A DNA stretch of 43,398 bases, taken from NCBI GenBank assembly GCA_013215565.1, contig JABSQV010000047.1, positions 1-43,398 on the forward strand. Direction: 5' to 3'. Positions 27,036-35,935 of this stretch are shown here, piece after piece; position 1 is the stretch's first letter; each line of letters starts with the position of its first letter. Made by a program: the position numbers and the translations under genes. Under the pieces are notes generated by a model. It was not told the origin of the DNA and ran no database searches. It was given only the letters and a program-made list of their open reading frames with translations. Source of the stretch: Myxococcales bacterium (GTDB taxonomy: Bacteria; Myxococcota_A; UBA9160; SZUA-336).

Positions 27036-28321
27036 GGCTTGCTCTCCTCGTTCTCTTCGACCTGGATCTGGAGGGACCTTTCACGTACCTGCCGGCGGAA
27101 AACCTCCTGCCTCTTCCTCTCCATCAGAAGCTGAATCTCCCGGTTCCGCGTTCGGATGCGTTCGAGTTCTTCGGCCAGTTCAGCGTCCGTCAACTCCTGG
27201 TGCTTGAACTCGACGTCGAACTCCGTCGACCCGCGGGTACCGTCCGAGGCGAGCGCCGATACGCGGATCCGGTTTCGGCCGGGCCGGACCGGCACGAAGC
27301 CACGGAAGGAGCCGTCCGGCTGCAGAAAGATATCGTCGGGTCCGGACATCTCTCCGAGCGTGAGGTTCACGGCGACCACGTCCTCCACGTTCGCAAAGCT
27401 GACTCCAGAGAGCAGCGCAACGATGTCTCCGGGACGCCGCACCGGGGTGTAGAGACCGCCGGTCACCCGTGCCATCTCGGTGGCCGCGATCGGATAATCG
27501 ATCGCGACGGGTCCGAGTCCGTAGACGTTGACGGTCACGCCCCCCGCCTTTGCGAGGCGGGCTGCCGCAATCGCAGACTCGATGTCCTCCTTGTCCTCCT
27601 GGTTCCCCTGCCCGAACGGCAGCGAAGGCTTCCCGTCGGTCAGGAACAGAATCACCTTCTTGGTGTTGGCCCGGTGCACAGAGCGGGAGCCCGAGAGCCC
27701 CGCGAGTTCCCGCAGCGCCGTCTTGATCCCGGCCTCCATGTTAGTTCCGCCACTGGCTCCGCGCAGATGGATTGCCTCGAGCGCCGCCCGGACCTGGTCG
27801 AAGTCCTCGGTCAGGGGCTGCTCGACGATCGAATCCAGCTGATCCGGGCGACGACGGCGCCCGGTCGAGGGATCGATCTCCCCGGAAAAGCTCACGACTC
27901 CGACCCGGACCCTGCGAGAATCCAGGCTACCGAGCAACGATGCGCCCGCCCGAACTTCGGCGGCCAGCACCGAGTCGTCGGGGTCGGTGTTTGCAAGATC
28001 CACCGAGAGCGCAGAAAGCGCGCGGCGTGTCTCGCCGATCTCCCCGTCTTCGTCGAGGTCGATGCCACTCGGGTACTTCGTGGAACCCGAGACATCCACC
28101 ACCAGCATCACGTCGAAGCGGGAGGGACGTTCGCCGTCGGCGCTCGCGAGCCCCGCGAGCGGGAGCATGTCGGTCCGGCTCCGGACCACCGACCCGGGCT
28201 TGGGAACCTCGATCACGATCCTCACGCCAAGCGCGTCATCCTGAGTCTCTGCCGCCAGCACAAAGGCGGTGAACGCCAGCTGCGCGACCGCGGCGAGTGC
28301 GAGGGTTGTGAGTCTCTGCAT
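27032..28321 (-). CDS. Secreted von Willebrand factor A domain protein
   Basis: This 429-residue protein has a signal peptide (cleavage near residue 24) and a VWA domain with a complete metal site: D-V-S-G-S at residues 76-80, the Thr in GGTNMEAG and the Asp in FLTDGKPS. Directly after D-V-S-G-S lies DLDEDGEIGE, a calcium-type D-x-D-x-D-G loop like those in the two repeat proteins opposite. A beta domain follows (about 320-385), and the C-terminus is a charged coiled coil (EELERIRTRNREIQLLMERKRQE). Such proteins bind partners through a divalent metal. The stop overlaps the exbB start, so it likely works with that motor in the periplasm. The exact role is unknown. Confidence 0.82.
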   Translation of the reverse strand: MQRLTTLALAAVAQLAFTAFVLAAETQDDALGVRIVIEVPKPGSVVRSRTDMLPLAGLASADGERPSRFDVMLVVDVSGSTKYPSGIDLDEDGEIGETRRALSALSVDLANTDPDDSVLAAEVRAGASLLGSLDSRRVRVGVVSFSGEIDPSTGRRRRPDQLDSIVEQPLTEDFDQVRAALEAIHLRGASGGTNMEAGIKTALRELAGLSGSRSVHRANTKKVILFLTDGKPSLPFGQGNQEDKEDIESAIAAARLAKAGGVTVNVYGLGPVAIDYPIAATEMARVTGGLYTPVRRPGDIVALLSGVSFANVEDVVAVNLTLGEMSGPDDIFLQPDGSFRGFVPVRPGRNRIRVSALASDGTRGSTEFDVEFKHQELTDAELAEELERIRTRNREIQLLMERKRQEVFRRQVRERSLQIQVEENEESKP

Positions 28322-28381
28322 TCAGAAAAGCTATTCGGCGCTAGAGTTCCGCGGCCTTAGACACCGGAACTGCCAGCGACC

Positions 28382-29053
28382 TTACCGTCCCCGCATCACG
28401 TCTCGCGCCGGCCTGATCTCGATCTCGACGCGCCGATTTTGGGCCCGTCCCTCCGGCGTAACGTTCGTCGAGAGGGGAAGCGACGTACCAAAGCCGATCG
28501 CCGTAATCCGGGTCGGGTTCACGCCCTCGGAGATCAGGAACGCGCGGACTCGATCCGCCCGATCCTCCGAGAGGCGCTGGTTGTAGGTGACCGCCCCGGT
28601 ACTGTCGGTATGACCCTTGATGATGACCTGACTCTTCGGGTAGTTCTCGAGCGTGCGCGACAGCGAACGCAGCCGGCTGTACGCTCCGGGCGCGAGCTGG
28701 GAGGAGCCGGCGTCGAAAAGAATCTCGCCCTGGAAGTTCACCAGGATCGAATCGTCGCGCCTCTCAACCTGGGCCCCCGGAATCGCGTCGAGTTCGGCCG
28801 CCTGCTTGTCGAGATAGTTTCCGATCAGGCCACCCGCGATCGCACCCGTCGCCGCCCCGAGCAGGAGTCCACCCGCGCGGTGGTCCTTCCCGCCGATCGC
28901 GGCGCCGGCCGCTGCACCCGCCAGCGTCCCGAGCAGCGCGCCCTGCGTGGACTTCTGGTCCAGTATCGTCCCGGTACCGGTCTGGCAGCCCGCGAGAACC
29001 AGTACGCAGCAGGCGACGGGCACCACCCTCCACGAAGCGGATCTCATCGACAT
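28382..29053 (-). CDS. OmpA family lipoprotein with glycine zipper
   Basis: This 223-residue protein has a lipobox V-L-A-G-C with the lipidated Cys at residue 23, a glycine-zipper region (about 36-77; GALLGTLAGAAAGAAIGG and a second copy) and an OmpA-like peptidoglycan-binding domain (about 105-215; IKGHTDSTG, NQRLSEDRADRVRAFL). It should sit in the outer membrane and hold the cell wall non-covalently, like YiaD or Pal. The start at 29053 has GGGGG five bases upstream; the open frame extends further but without coding character. It precedes the VWA-exbB-exbD set by 60 bases on the same strand. Confidence 0.88.
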   Translation of the reverse strand: MSMRSASWRVVPVACCVLVLAGCQTGTGTILDQKSTQGALLGTLAGAAAGAAIGGKDHRAGGLLLGAATGAIAGGLIGNYLDKQAAELDAIPGAQVERRDDSILVNFQGEILFDAGSSQLAPGAYSRLRSLSRTLENYPKSQVIIKGHTDSTGAVTYNQRLSEDRADRVRAFLISEGVNPTRITAIGFGTSLPLSTNVTPEGRAQNRRVEIEIRPARDVMRGR

Positions 29054-29126
29054 CAGAACCCCCTCTCCCGGAACCCTCGCGCCCAAGCACACCGTCTGCG
29101 AAGAGCCGTGGACTATAGCGCAGCCG

Positions 29127-30098
29127 CTAGCGGCCGGGAGCCGACTCCTCTGCGATGAATCGCTCGATTCGCTCAAGAACTAAGACACAGAGTTTCCCCG
29201 CCGTATTCAGACTCTCCGCCGACACCGAGGCGAGGTCGTCTCTCGGGGTGTGCCAGTACGGCCCCGGAACGCTGCGGCCTCCGAACTGGAAGTCCATCAG
29301 CAGCAGTACCTCGGCAACGCCGCGTTCGCGAAACGGCAGGTGATCATCGACGATGGCGAGCCGCGGCCCGTTTCCGAGAACTTCCGGGTGGCCGATTCGA
29401 ACCGCGGCCTGGTTCAGGTAGGATCGCAGCCGCGGAGAGGAATGGCTGTCGCTGACCAGGTCGAGATCGCGATCCCCGACCATGTCGACGACGATCACGG
29501 CGCCGATCCGTTCGAGGGCGCCGTCCCGCAGCATGCGCTCCGCCAGGGCCCGACTCCCGAAGAGCCCGTCCTCGCGCGTGATGTCGGCGCCAAAGGCTTC
29601 CTCTCCATCGAAGAAGGCGAGCCAGACGGGAAATTCTCCTGGGCCCGGCCCGAGCACACGGGCGAGTTCGAGCAGTACCGCAACACCCGAGGCGCCGTCG
29701 TTCGCACCCAGAAAGCGCATCCCTTCGATCCGCTTGGTGTCGTAGTGGGCGCCGAGCAGAATGATCGTCGACTGCCTCCCGGGACGTTTCGCGACGATGT
29801 TCTCCATCGCGACTGACGCGCCGCTCCCCGCGTCGACCTGAAAGGCCTGTGTGGCAGAAACCCACCCGGCCTGCCGGAGCCTTTCGCGGATCAGTTCGCG
29901 GGTCCGGGCAGCTCCGGCGGAACCCGCCGGCCGCTCGCCGATCGCCACGAGATCTCGCAGATCGGCGAAGGCCCGGGCGCCCTCGAAGCGATTGGCCGCC
30001 GAATCGAGCGCCGGCTCGGCCGCGGTCTCTCCGGAGCCTCCGGGACACCCCAGCCAGAACAGGCAGACCGCGCTGGCGAGCCAGATCCTGACCGACAC
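29127..30098 (-). CDS. M28 family metallopeptidase / glutaminyl cyclase-like
   Basis: This 323-residue exported protein carries the zinc ligands of M28 enzymes: His118 (AHYD), Asp134 (NDGASG), Glu166-Glu167 (DGEEAF), Asp205 (DMVGD) and a late His in YWHTPRDD. The pattern DGLFGSRALA and the VVDMVGDRDLD segment resemble bacterial glutaminyl-peptide cyclotransferases, so either aminopeptidase or cyclase activity is possible. The N-terminus (FWLGC) may be a lipobox. I chose the GTG with GGAGAGG upstream. It lies 73 bases upstream of the OmpA gene on the same strand and is divergent from comM. Confidence 0.82.
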   Translation of the reverse strand: MSVRIWLASAVCLFWLGCPGGSGETAAEPALDSAANRFEGARAFADLRDLVAIGERPAGSAGAARTRELIRERLRQAGWVSATQAFQVDAGSGASVAMENIVAKRPGRQSTIILLGAHYDTKRIEGMRFLGANDGASGVAVLLELARVLGPGPGEFPVWLAFFDGEEAFGADITREDGLFGSRALAERMLRDGALERIGAVIVVDMVGDRDLDLVSDSHSSPRLRSYLNQAAVRIGHPEVLGNGPRLAIVDDHLPFRERGVAEVLLLMDFQFGGRSVPGPYWHTPRDDLASVSAESLNTAGKLCVLVLERIERFIAEESAPGR

Positions 30099-30219
30099 CT
30101 TTCCCTCTCCGGAAGCGACCCTGTGATCGGGATCCCCAGGCCGCGACCCTGACGATAGGCGACCTTGGCCATTCGGCCCGCCCTCACCCACGCAGACCGG
30201 TCCCGCATAGGGGATTTCG

Positions 30220-31773
30220 ATGTTGGTGCGCACCTTCGGAGCCACACTGCTCGGGGTGGAGGGTGTCCTGGTTTCGGTCGAGGTCGACGCGGGACGGGGG
30301 TTGCCGGCCTTTCACATCGTGGGCCAAGGCGACCGGGTGGTCGCCGAGAGCCGCGACCGGATCCGGGCCGCCTTCCGCCAGGCAAAGCTCGAGTTCCCGC
30401 CCGGACGCGTCACCGTCAACCTCGCGCCCACCGAGTTGCCCAAGACCGGCTCCGCGCTGGATCTGTCGATCGCGCTCGGGATTGCGGCGACCCGGATTCG
30501 GCTCCCGGACGCAGCGCAGGAAGGGACGCTCTACCTGGGTGAACTCGGACTGGACGGCCGCCTGGCCTGGATCCGCGGCGCGCTCTCGCTGGTCGCGGCC
30601 GCACACACGGCCGGGATCCGACGCGCAATCGTGCCGCTCCCGAACCTGGATGAGGCGAGCTTCTGCCCGGATCTCGAGGTGATGGGCGCGGCCAGCCTAA
30701 CCGACCTGCTTCAGGCGCTGCGCTCCGGCGCCAGTCTCGCCGTGGCCGAGCCACGCAGCGGGTCGCTCCCGGCACAGCTGGAGTGCGGCGACGAACCCGA
30801 CCTGCGCGACGTCTGGGGCCAGGAGAGCGCCCGGCGCGCGCTCGAGGTCGCGGCCGCCGGCGGGCACAACCTGCTCCTGAGCGGCCCCCCGGGGAGCGGG
30901 AAGACCCTGCTCGCCCGGCGACTGCCCGGGATCCTGCCTCCGCTCTCGTTCGCGCACGCGCTGGAGGCGACGCGTGTCCACAGCGTGGCGGGCCTGCTAG
31001 GCGCGCGCTCGCTCGTCACATCACCGCCGCTCCGGGCGCCGCATCACACGACCTCGGAAGTCGGCATGATCGGCGGAGGACGCCCGATCCGACCGGGCGA
31101 AATCTCGCTCGCGCACCGCGGCGTGCTGTTTCTGGACGAGCTGCCCGAGTTCCGCCGTCCGGTTCTCGAAGCCCTGCGGCAGCCTCTCGAAGAGGGCGAA
31201 ATCCGCGTGGTTCGGGGCCATGGCAGTGCGCGGCTTCCAGCCCGCTTTCAGCTCGTGGGCGCGATGAACGCGTGCCCGTGCGGCTACGCGGGCGATTCAT
31301 CGCGCGAGTGCCTCTGCGACGACGGACAACTGCGGCGCTACCGGGCCCGGATCTCGGGACCCCTGTTCGACCGGATCGACCTGCACGTGGCGGTCACGCG
31401 TGTCCCCTGGCGCACGTTGTCTCAGCAGACCTCGACGGCCGAAGCCAGCGCGGTCGTACGTGAGCGGATCCTGGCCGCGCGCGAACAACAGCGCGCGCGC
31501 TACAGCGACTCCCCACACTGTCTGAACGCGGAACTCCCGTTGCGAGCGCTCCGGCGCCACGCGCGCCTGGGACCGAAGGCCCAGGCCGTGCTCGAACGCG
31601 CGTTCGAGGGACTCGGCCTCTCGGCTCGCGCCTTGGTGCGCGTGCTGCGCGTCGCGCGCACGCTGGCCGACCTCGACGGCAAGCAGGCGGTCGCGACGCG
31701 CCACGTCGCGGAGGCCATCGGCTACCGCCAATTCGACAGCGCGCCGGCGGGCACGCGCGGACCCGGCCGCTGA
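30220..31773 (+). CDS. comM: YifB/ComM family Mg-chelatase-like AAA ATPase
   Basis: This 517-residue protein has an N-terminal Lon-protease-like domain (about 20-160), an AAA+ domain with Walker A SGPPGSGKT near residue 221, the RAPHHTTSEVGMIGGG segment, Walker B GVLFLDELPEF and a Cys motif NACPCGYAGD with a second pair nearby. ComM is a hexameric helicase that extends branch migration during natural transformation and recombination. Length and motif order are standard. The ATG has GGGG six bases upstream. It is divergent from the M28 gene and apparently a single-gene unit. Confidence 0.92.
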   Translation: MLVRTFGATLLGVEGVLVSVEVDAGRGLPAFHIVGQGDRVVAESRDRIRAAFRQAKLEFPPGRVTVNLAPTELPKTGSALDLSIALGIAATRIRLPDAAQEGTLYLGELGLDGRLAWIRGALSLVAAAHTAGIRRAIVPLPNLDEASFCPDLEVMGAASLTDLLQALRSGASLAVAEPRSGSLPAQLECGDEPDLRDVWGQESARRALEVAAAGGHNLLLSGPPGSGKTLLARRLPGILPPLSFAHALEATRVHSVAGLLGARSLVTSPPLRAPHHTTSEVGMIGGGRPIRPGEISLAHRGVLFLDELPEFRRPVLEALRQPLEEGEIRVVRGHGSARLPARFQLVGAMNACPCGYAGDSSRECLCDDGQLRRYRARISGPLFDRIDLHVAVTRVPWRTLSQQTSTAEASAVVRERILAAREQQRARYSDSPHCLNAELPLRALRRHARLGPKAQAVLERAFEGLGLSARALVRVLRVARTLADLDGKQAVATRHVAEAIGYRQFDSAPAGTRGPGR

Positions 31774-32072
31774 CCGGATCGCGGGCAGGCGTGCCCGCAG
31801 AAGAAGCAGCGGCGGCCCACGCGCAGCGCGGCGCGGCGACTCCGGGCGCAAGCGCGAGCCCAAGGCTGGCACGGCAGTTGCTCTGCTTTGACCCACGCGA
31901 ATCCAAGTCCAGGTCCCTCCTGGACGGCCCGGACCCGGGCCCCGCACCCGGGTTCGGGCCCTATTTCGCTCTCGGCCGGCCGCAGGCGCCGCGCGACTGC
32001 CAGCGGTTTCCGTGGTCACGCTCGGGCCCGGTCCGCGAAATCTCCCCGAACGCCGGGCTATGCTACCGGCCC
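31774..32072. other. Intergenic region between comM and the GH4 gene
   Basis: This holds two GC hairpins without T-runs: GCGGGCA/TGCCCGC (31781-31798) and ACCCGGG/CCCGGGT (31933-31953). No gene is supported: the open frame continuous with the GH4 gene has no family match and Pro/Ala/Arg composition. A TATGCT hexamer (32059-32064) eight bases before the GH4 ATG could be a -10 giving a leaderless transcript. Confidence 0.4.
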
Positions 32073-33374
32073 ATGGCGAAAGTCACCCTGATCGGGGCCG
32101 GCAGCGTCGTCTTCGCAAAGACCCTGATCGGAGACCTGCTTCTCTATCCCGAACTGCGAGAACTCGAGATCGCGCTGGTCGACATCGATGCCGCGCGCCT
32201 CGAGGTCGCCGAGCGCATGACCCGGCGCATCGCCGCGGCCTGCGACGCTGCGCCCCGGGTGAGTGCGCACCTCGAGCGCCGGGAGGGCCTCGTCGGCGCG
32301 GACTACGTGATCAACGCGATCCAGGTGGGCGGCTTCCGCCCGTGCACGGTGACTGACTTCGAGATCCCAAAGCGCTTCGGGCTGCGCCAGACGATCGCGG
32401 ACACCCTTGGAATCGGCGGAATCATGCGCGGGCTGCGCACGATCCCGGTGCTCGGCGCGATCGCGGACGACATGCGCGAACTCTGCCCCGAGGCCTGGCT
32501 GCTCAACTACACGAATCCGATGGCCATCAACTGCTGGGCGCTCTCCCGGTCCCATCCCGAACTCCGCATGGTCGGCCTCTGCCACAGCGTCCAGGGGACG
32601 GCCTGGCAGCTCGCCCAGGATCTGCGGCTCCCGTACCGCGAGATCACCTACCTGGCGGCCGGCATCAACCACATGGCCTTCTATCTTCGCTTCGAACACG
32701 AGGGACGCGACCTCTATCCGGAGTTGCACCGAATTGCCGAAGCCGGCCACGCACCAGACTGGAACCGCGTGCGCTACCACGTCCTTCAGCACCTCGGGTA
32801 CTTCGTGAGTGAGTCGAGCGAGCACTTCGCCGAGTACGTACCCTGGTTCATTCGGCGCGACCGCGAGGACCTGCTCGAGCGCTTCGGGATTCCGCTCGAC
32901 GAGTATCTACGCCGTTGCGAGGCACACGACGCAGCCTGGGGCGCGCTGCGCGACTCGCTCGTCGATGAGTCCGAAGCGCTCGAGGTCTCTCGCAGCGGCG
33001 AGTACGGTGCCCGGATCCTGCACTCGATCGAGACGGGCCGACCGCGCACGATCTACGGGAACGTCCCGAACCGCGGCCTGATCGAGAACCTGCCCGAGGC
33101 TTGCTGCGTCGAGGTGCCGTGTCTGGTCGACCGCACCGGCGTCCGGCCGACGCCGGTCGGGGCACTCCCGCCTCAGCTCGCGGCACTCATTCGCACCAAC
33201 CTGAATCCCCAGGAACTCACGGTCGAGGCCTCGCTCACCCGGCGCCGCGAGCACGTCTACCACGCGGCGATGCTCGACCCGCACACTTCCGCAGAACTGA
33301 CCCTCGACGAGATCACGGACCTGGTCGACGAACTCCTCGAAGCGCACGGCGACTGGATCCCCAAGCTCGCTTAG
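32073..33374 (+). CDS. Glycoside hydrolase family 4 protein (alpha-galactosidase-like)
   Basis: This 433-residue protein opens with the NAD-binding strand-loop VTLIGAGSVVFAKTL and contains LVDIDAARLEVA, NYTNPMAINCWAL, the metal-binding Cys in GLCHSVQ (about residue 170) and His in GINHMAF (about 199). GH4 enzymes hydrolyse alpha-glycosides by an unusual redox-elimination route with NAD and Mn2+. The sequence is closer to MelA-type alpha-galactosidases than to phospho-glucosidases, and there is no phosphotransferase system nearby. Sugar specificity is inferred. The ATG lacks a ribosome site; a -10-like TATGCT lies eight bases upstream. It is convergent with the GNAT gene. Confidence 0.85.
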   Translation: MAKVTLIGAGSVVFAKTLIGDLLLYPELRELEIALVDIDAARLEVAERMTRRIAAACDAAPRVSAHLERREGLVGADYVINAIQVGGFRPCTVTDFEIPKRFGLRQTIADTLGIGGIMRGLRTIPVLGAIADDMRELCPEAWLLNYTNPMAINCWALSRSHPELRMVGLCHSVQGTAWQLAQDLRLPYREITYLAAGINHMAFYLRFEHEGRDLYPELHRIAEAGHAPDWNRVRYHVLQHLGYFVSESSEHFAEYVPWFIRRDREDLLERFGIPLDEYLRRCEAHDAAWGALRDSLVDESEALEVSRSGEYGARILHSIETGRPRTIYGNVPNRGLIENLPEACCVEVPCLVDRTGVRPTPVGALPPQLAALIRTNLNPQELTVEASLTRRREHVYHAAMLDPHTSAELTLDEITDLVDELLEAHGDWIPKLA

Positions 33375-33410
33375 ACGCGCGCCGGGAGCTGCGCCTACGG
33401 AAGTCGCGTC

Positions 33411-34202
33411 CTAGCTGTCTGGACCGGTCGTGACGACCTCGACCCACGCGGGCCTGAAGCCCGCCGAGAGTGCGGTCCGCATCGAGGGGACATTTCCCGC
33501 CAGCGTTGAGTAGTACGGCACGGCCTCGTGCTCGAAGATGGCACGCGCGACGTCGGCCGTCAGCTGCGCGCCGAGACCAACCCCTCGGTGCGCGGACGCC
33601 ACGTCGATCCCGATCTGCCAGAGCCGCTCGGCGTCGGCCGAGGCCCCGGCCACGCCGACGACCTGTCCATCCCGGCGCGCGATCGCGGCGACCCGGGTCG
33701 GCCGGTTCGGACGCGGCGCACGCCCGATCGCGTTGGGCCAGTCAGCGTGCGCGAGGCCCCGCAGACCTTCCGCGTCCGAGCGCTCGATCGCATAGCCCGG
33801 TGGCGCTGAAAGCTCGTGCAGTTCGGCCTCGGCCGTCGTGAAGCGCAACTGTGGACCCCAGACCTTGTGACCCTCCGCTCGCACGCGCTCGTAGACCTCC
33901 GAGAGCACGCCGGCGTCGAACAGTTCATCGCGGCTCCGCTCCCGGCAAAGCTCGCGAACCCACGGAAGCCACGCGGCGCTCGCGGTGATCACCGCGCCCC
34001 GGCCAAAGGTGACGGCTGCAAACTGGGGATCGACGGTCGGATAGCGGCGGCGACCGGGTTGCCGGGCCGGGCCCGGCGGCAACTCGAAAAAATGCACCTG
34101 ACCGTCGAGAAGCTCAGCCGGCGTGCAGCCATAGTCTGCGGACAGGACCTCGAGGATCCGTTCCCGGACCTGCGCGTGCCCGATGCGGGCCCTTTTCGAC
34201 AA
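33411..34202 (-). CDS. GNAT family N-acetyltransferase (two-part)
   Basis: This 263-residue protein has an N-terminal alpha/beta part of about 130 residues and a C-terminal GNAT domain with the acetyl-CoA motif HRGVGLGAQLTADVARAI and a final N-V-P-S-M-R-T-A-L segment typical of the fold. The target of acetylation is unknown. I set the start at the TTG at 34202 because it follows the previous stop by eight bases and has GAGG six bases upstream. No ATG or GTG is available until deep in the domain. It is the last gene of a five-gene leftward operon. Confidence 0.75.
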   Translation of the reverse strand: MSKRARIGHAQVRERILEVLSADYGCTPAELLDGQVHFFELPPGPARQPGRRRYPTVDPQFAAVTFGRGAVITASAAWLPWVRELCRERSRDELFDAGVLSEVYERVRAEGHKVWGPQLRFTTAEAELHELSAPPGYAIERSDAEGLRGLAHADWPNAIGRAPRPNRPTRVAAIARRDGQVVGVAGASADAERLWQIGIDVASAHRGVGLGAQLTADVARAIFEHEAVPYYSTLAGNVPSMRTALSAGFRPAWVEVVTTGPDS

Positions 34203-34210
34203 GCCCTGCC

Positions 34211-34765
34211 TCAGACTCCGATGGGCCGGTAGCGGAGCACACGCCTCGAGCCGTCCGCGTAGCCTTTGCGGAAACGCGGCTCCCATTTCTCCCACGACGC
34301 CGGGTACTTCCGACCGAAGTCCGCGAGCAGGCGCTCGAAGCTCGCGGGATCGGTATCGGCGCTGGCTTCCGCCAGGAAGTTCGGGCCGTCGCGGAAGCGT
34401 CCGTCGGCCGAGCCCGCCGGCCCGTAGTCCCCGACCCAGATGCGCGCCCGGTCGAGGCCGAGACGAAGCGCACGACTCTTCCAGGCGTCGGTCGCGGTCG
34501 CAAGGACTACGTCGCGACCGTCCAGGGAATACCAGACCTCTCCGTGGCAGCGGCTCTCGCCGCCGCTGCTCTTGAGCGGCGAGACGTAGACCAGCGGGCT
34601 TTCGCCCAGCACGCGCATCGTCTCCGCCGGTACCCGGAAGCCATCCTCGGCGCGCCCCGGCCGGAACGGGAACGCGAGCGCGGCCAGCAAGATCCCGCCG
34701 CCTTTCAGAAGCTCCCGCCGGCCGAGTTCGGGGCCCAGGGCGCGCAAGCTATCCGAGTTCGGCAC
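34211..34765 (-). CDS. Tat-exported pyridoxamine-phosphate-oxidase-like FMN-barrel protein
   Basis: This 184-residue protein has a twin-arginine signal (LGRRELLKGGGILLAALAF, about residues 12-30), so it is exported folded. The mature part (ESPLVYVSPLKSSGGESRCHGEVWYSLDG, shown only in part, then ATDAWKSRALRLG) looks like a split-barrel flavin- or cofactor-binding protein of the pyridoxamine 5'-phosphate oxidase superfamily. The activity is unknown. The GTG start lies inside the end of the dienelactone hydrolase gene (17-base overlap), with GGAG seven bases upstream. Confidence 0.72.
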   Translation of the reverse strand: MPNSDSLRALGPELGRRELLKGGGILLAALAFPFRPGRAEDGFRVPAETMRVLGESPLVYVSPLKSSGGESRCHGEVWYSLDGRDVVLATATDAWKSRALRLGLDRARIWVGDYGPAGSADGRFRDGPNFLAEASADTDPASFERLLADFGRKYPASWEKWEPRFRKGYADGSRRVLRYRPIGV

Positions 34766-35429
34766 GGAAGAACTCCAGCGTCCGGCGCCACGCGTCCGCT
34801 GCCGCGTCTGCGTCGTACACATCGGGACGCGTGTCATTGAAGAAGGCGTGGTCCGCGCCGGAGTAGATCTGGATCTCGACGCGCTTTCCGGCGGAGCGAA
34901 TATCGTGCTCGAGTTTACGCGCCACCTCCGGCGAAACGAAGCCGTCCAGTTCCGCGAAGAGGCCCAGCACCGGGGCCTCCAGTCCAGAGAAATCCAGCGT
35001 CACGTTCGGGTGCACTCCGTAAAAGTCGATACACGCACCCACCTCGGGGTTCTGGCAGGCGGCAGCAAGCGCGAGTTGCCCGCCCATGCAAAAGCCCACA
35101 GTCCCGACGCGGTCTCCGCGAACCGCGGCCTTCCCACGGAGAAAAGCAATCGCGCCCGCGAGATCTTTGACCGCCCGATCGATGTCGAGCGCCATCATGA
35201 GCCGGCCCGCGTCGTCGGGACTCGTGGTGCTCTCTCCGCGATACAGGTCGGGCGCGAGCGCGACGAACCCCTCAGTCGCGAAGCGGTCCGCGAGGCCTTT
35301 GATGTGATCGACCAGACCCCACCACTCCTGGATCACGATCACTCCGGGCCCGCCGCCACTCTCTGGACAAGACAGGTAGCCCTGCGCGTTCGACCCGTTG
35401 CTCGAAAACTCCACGATCTGTCCGGGCAT
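34749..35429 (-). CDS. Dienelactone hydrolase family protein
   Basis: This 226-residue alpha/beta hydrolase has the Cys-Asp-His triad: Cys114 in GFCMGG, Asp162 in ELDGF and His194 in DHAFFND, with the helper Glu35 in QEWWG. The classical substrate is a dienelactone from chlorocatechol breakdown, but many homologues act on other lactones or esters, and no catechol genes are nearby. The ATG has GGAGG six bases upstream. It overlaps the following Tat-protein gene and is part of the threonine-aldolase operon. Confidence 0.9.
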   Translation of the reverse strand: MPGQIVEFSSNGSNAQGYLSCPESGGGPGVIVIQEWWGLVDHIKGLADRFATEGFVALAPDLYRGESTTSPDDAGRLMMALDIDRAVKDLAGAIAFLRGKAAVRGDRVGTVGFCMGGQLALAAACQNPEVGACIDFYGVHPNVTLDFSGLEAPVLGLFAELDGFVSPEVARKLEHDIRSAGKRVEIQIYSGADHAFFNDTRPDVYDADAAADAWRRTLEFFRAELG

Positions 35430-35482
35430 CCTGATCCTCCTCGGGGGTTTCCTGTTTCCGTCCGAGTCGCGAGAGAGGAAGC

Positions 35483-35935
35483 TTATTCCTCTTCCGAGCG
35501 GCGGGTCTCCTCGATCAGCGAGCGTACCTCCGCCTCGGGCCAGGCAGGGCCCTGACCGATCCCTTCACAGAGCTCCGCCGCCTCTGCCGAGAAGCCCTGC
35601 GGTGTCACGAACTCGGGCCAGAAGGGAAAGGTCCGGCACTGCGTCGGCCGAACCGGGTGAACCGAGCATTGCCCCCGCTCGTCGAGGAAGACGCAGCTTT
35701 CTTCGGCGAACGAGAGTTGCGTCCACCCGTACTCGTCTCGCTTCGTGTAGCGGCGCCGAAACTCCTGCGCACCGATTCCGAGATATGCCGCAATCCGCCG
35801 AAGCTCCGCGGGATTCAGGTAGACGTACGCGTATTCGCCCCGCGTCGTGCAACAGCGCCCGCACTTCGTGCACTCGAAGCGAAGTTCCCGTTTCATGGTG
35901 GGAGATTCGGGTGCGAGCGGAAGTTCCTCGCTCAA
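35483..35935 (-). CDS. YkgJ family cysteine-cluster protein
   Basis: This 150-residue protein has the Zn/Fe-chelating pattern of the family: [10 protein letters not shown] near the N-terminus, then [27 protein letters not shown] and a last Cys in LCEG. The cluster probably binds a metal; the biochemical role is not known. The TTG start overlaps the TGA of the threonine aldolase gene (TTGA), a coupled arrangement; an ATG at 35896 would remove 13 residues and leave all Cys. It sits between threonine aldolase and dienelactone hydrolase on the same strand. Confidence 0.82.
   Translation of the reverse strand: MSEELPLAPESPTMKRELRFECTKCGRCCTTRGEYAYVYLNPAELRRIAAYLGIGAQEFRRRYTKRDEYGWTQLSFAEESCVFLDERGQCSVHPVRPTQCRTFPFWPEFVTPQGFSAEAAELCEGIGQGPAWPEAEVRSLIEETRRSEEE

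Noticed and set aside
26346..27134. 262-codon frame opposite exbB and the VWA gene
   Set aside because: It overlaps two secure genes completely, has shadow-like composition and shows no motif.
31933..31953. Hairpin as comM terminator
   Set aside because: The ACCCGGG/CCCGGGT stem has no T-run on either side and such stems are common in GC-rich DNA.
31791..32072. Upstream extension of the GH4 gene
   Set aside because: The frame is open but Pro/Ala/Arg-rich; GH4 proteins begin at the NAD-binding strand, which starts at 32073.
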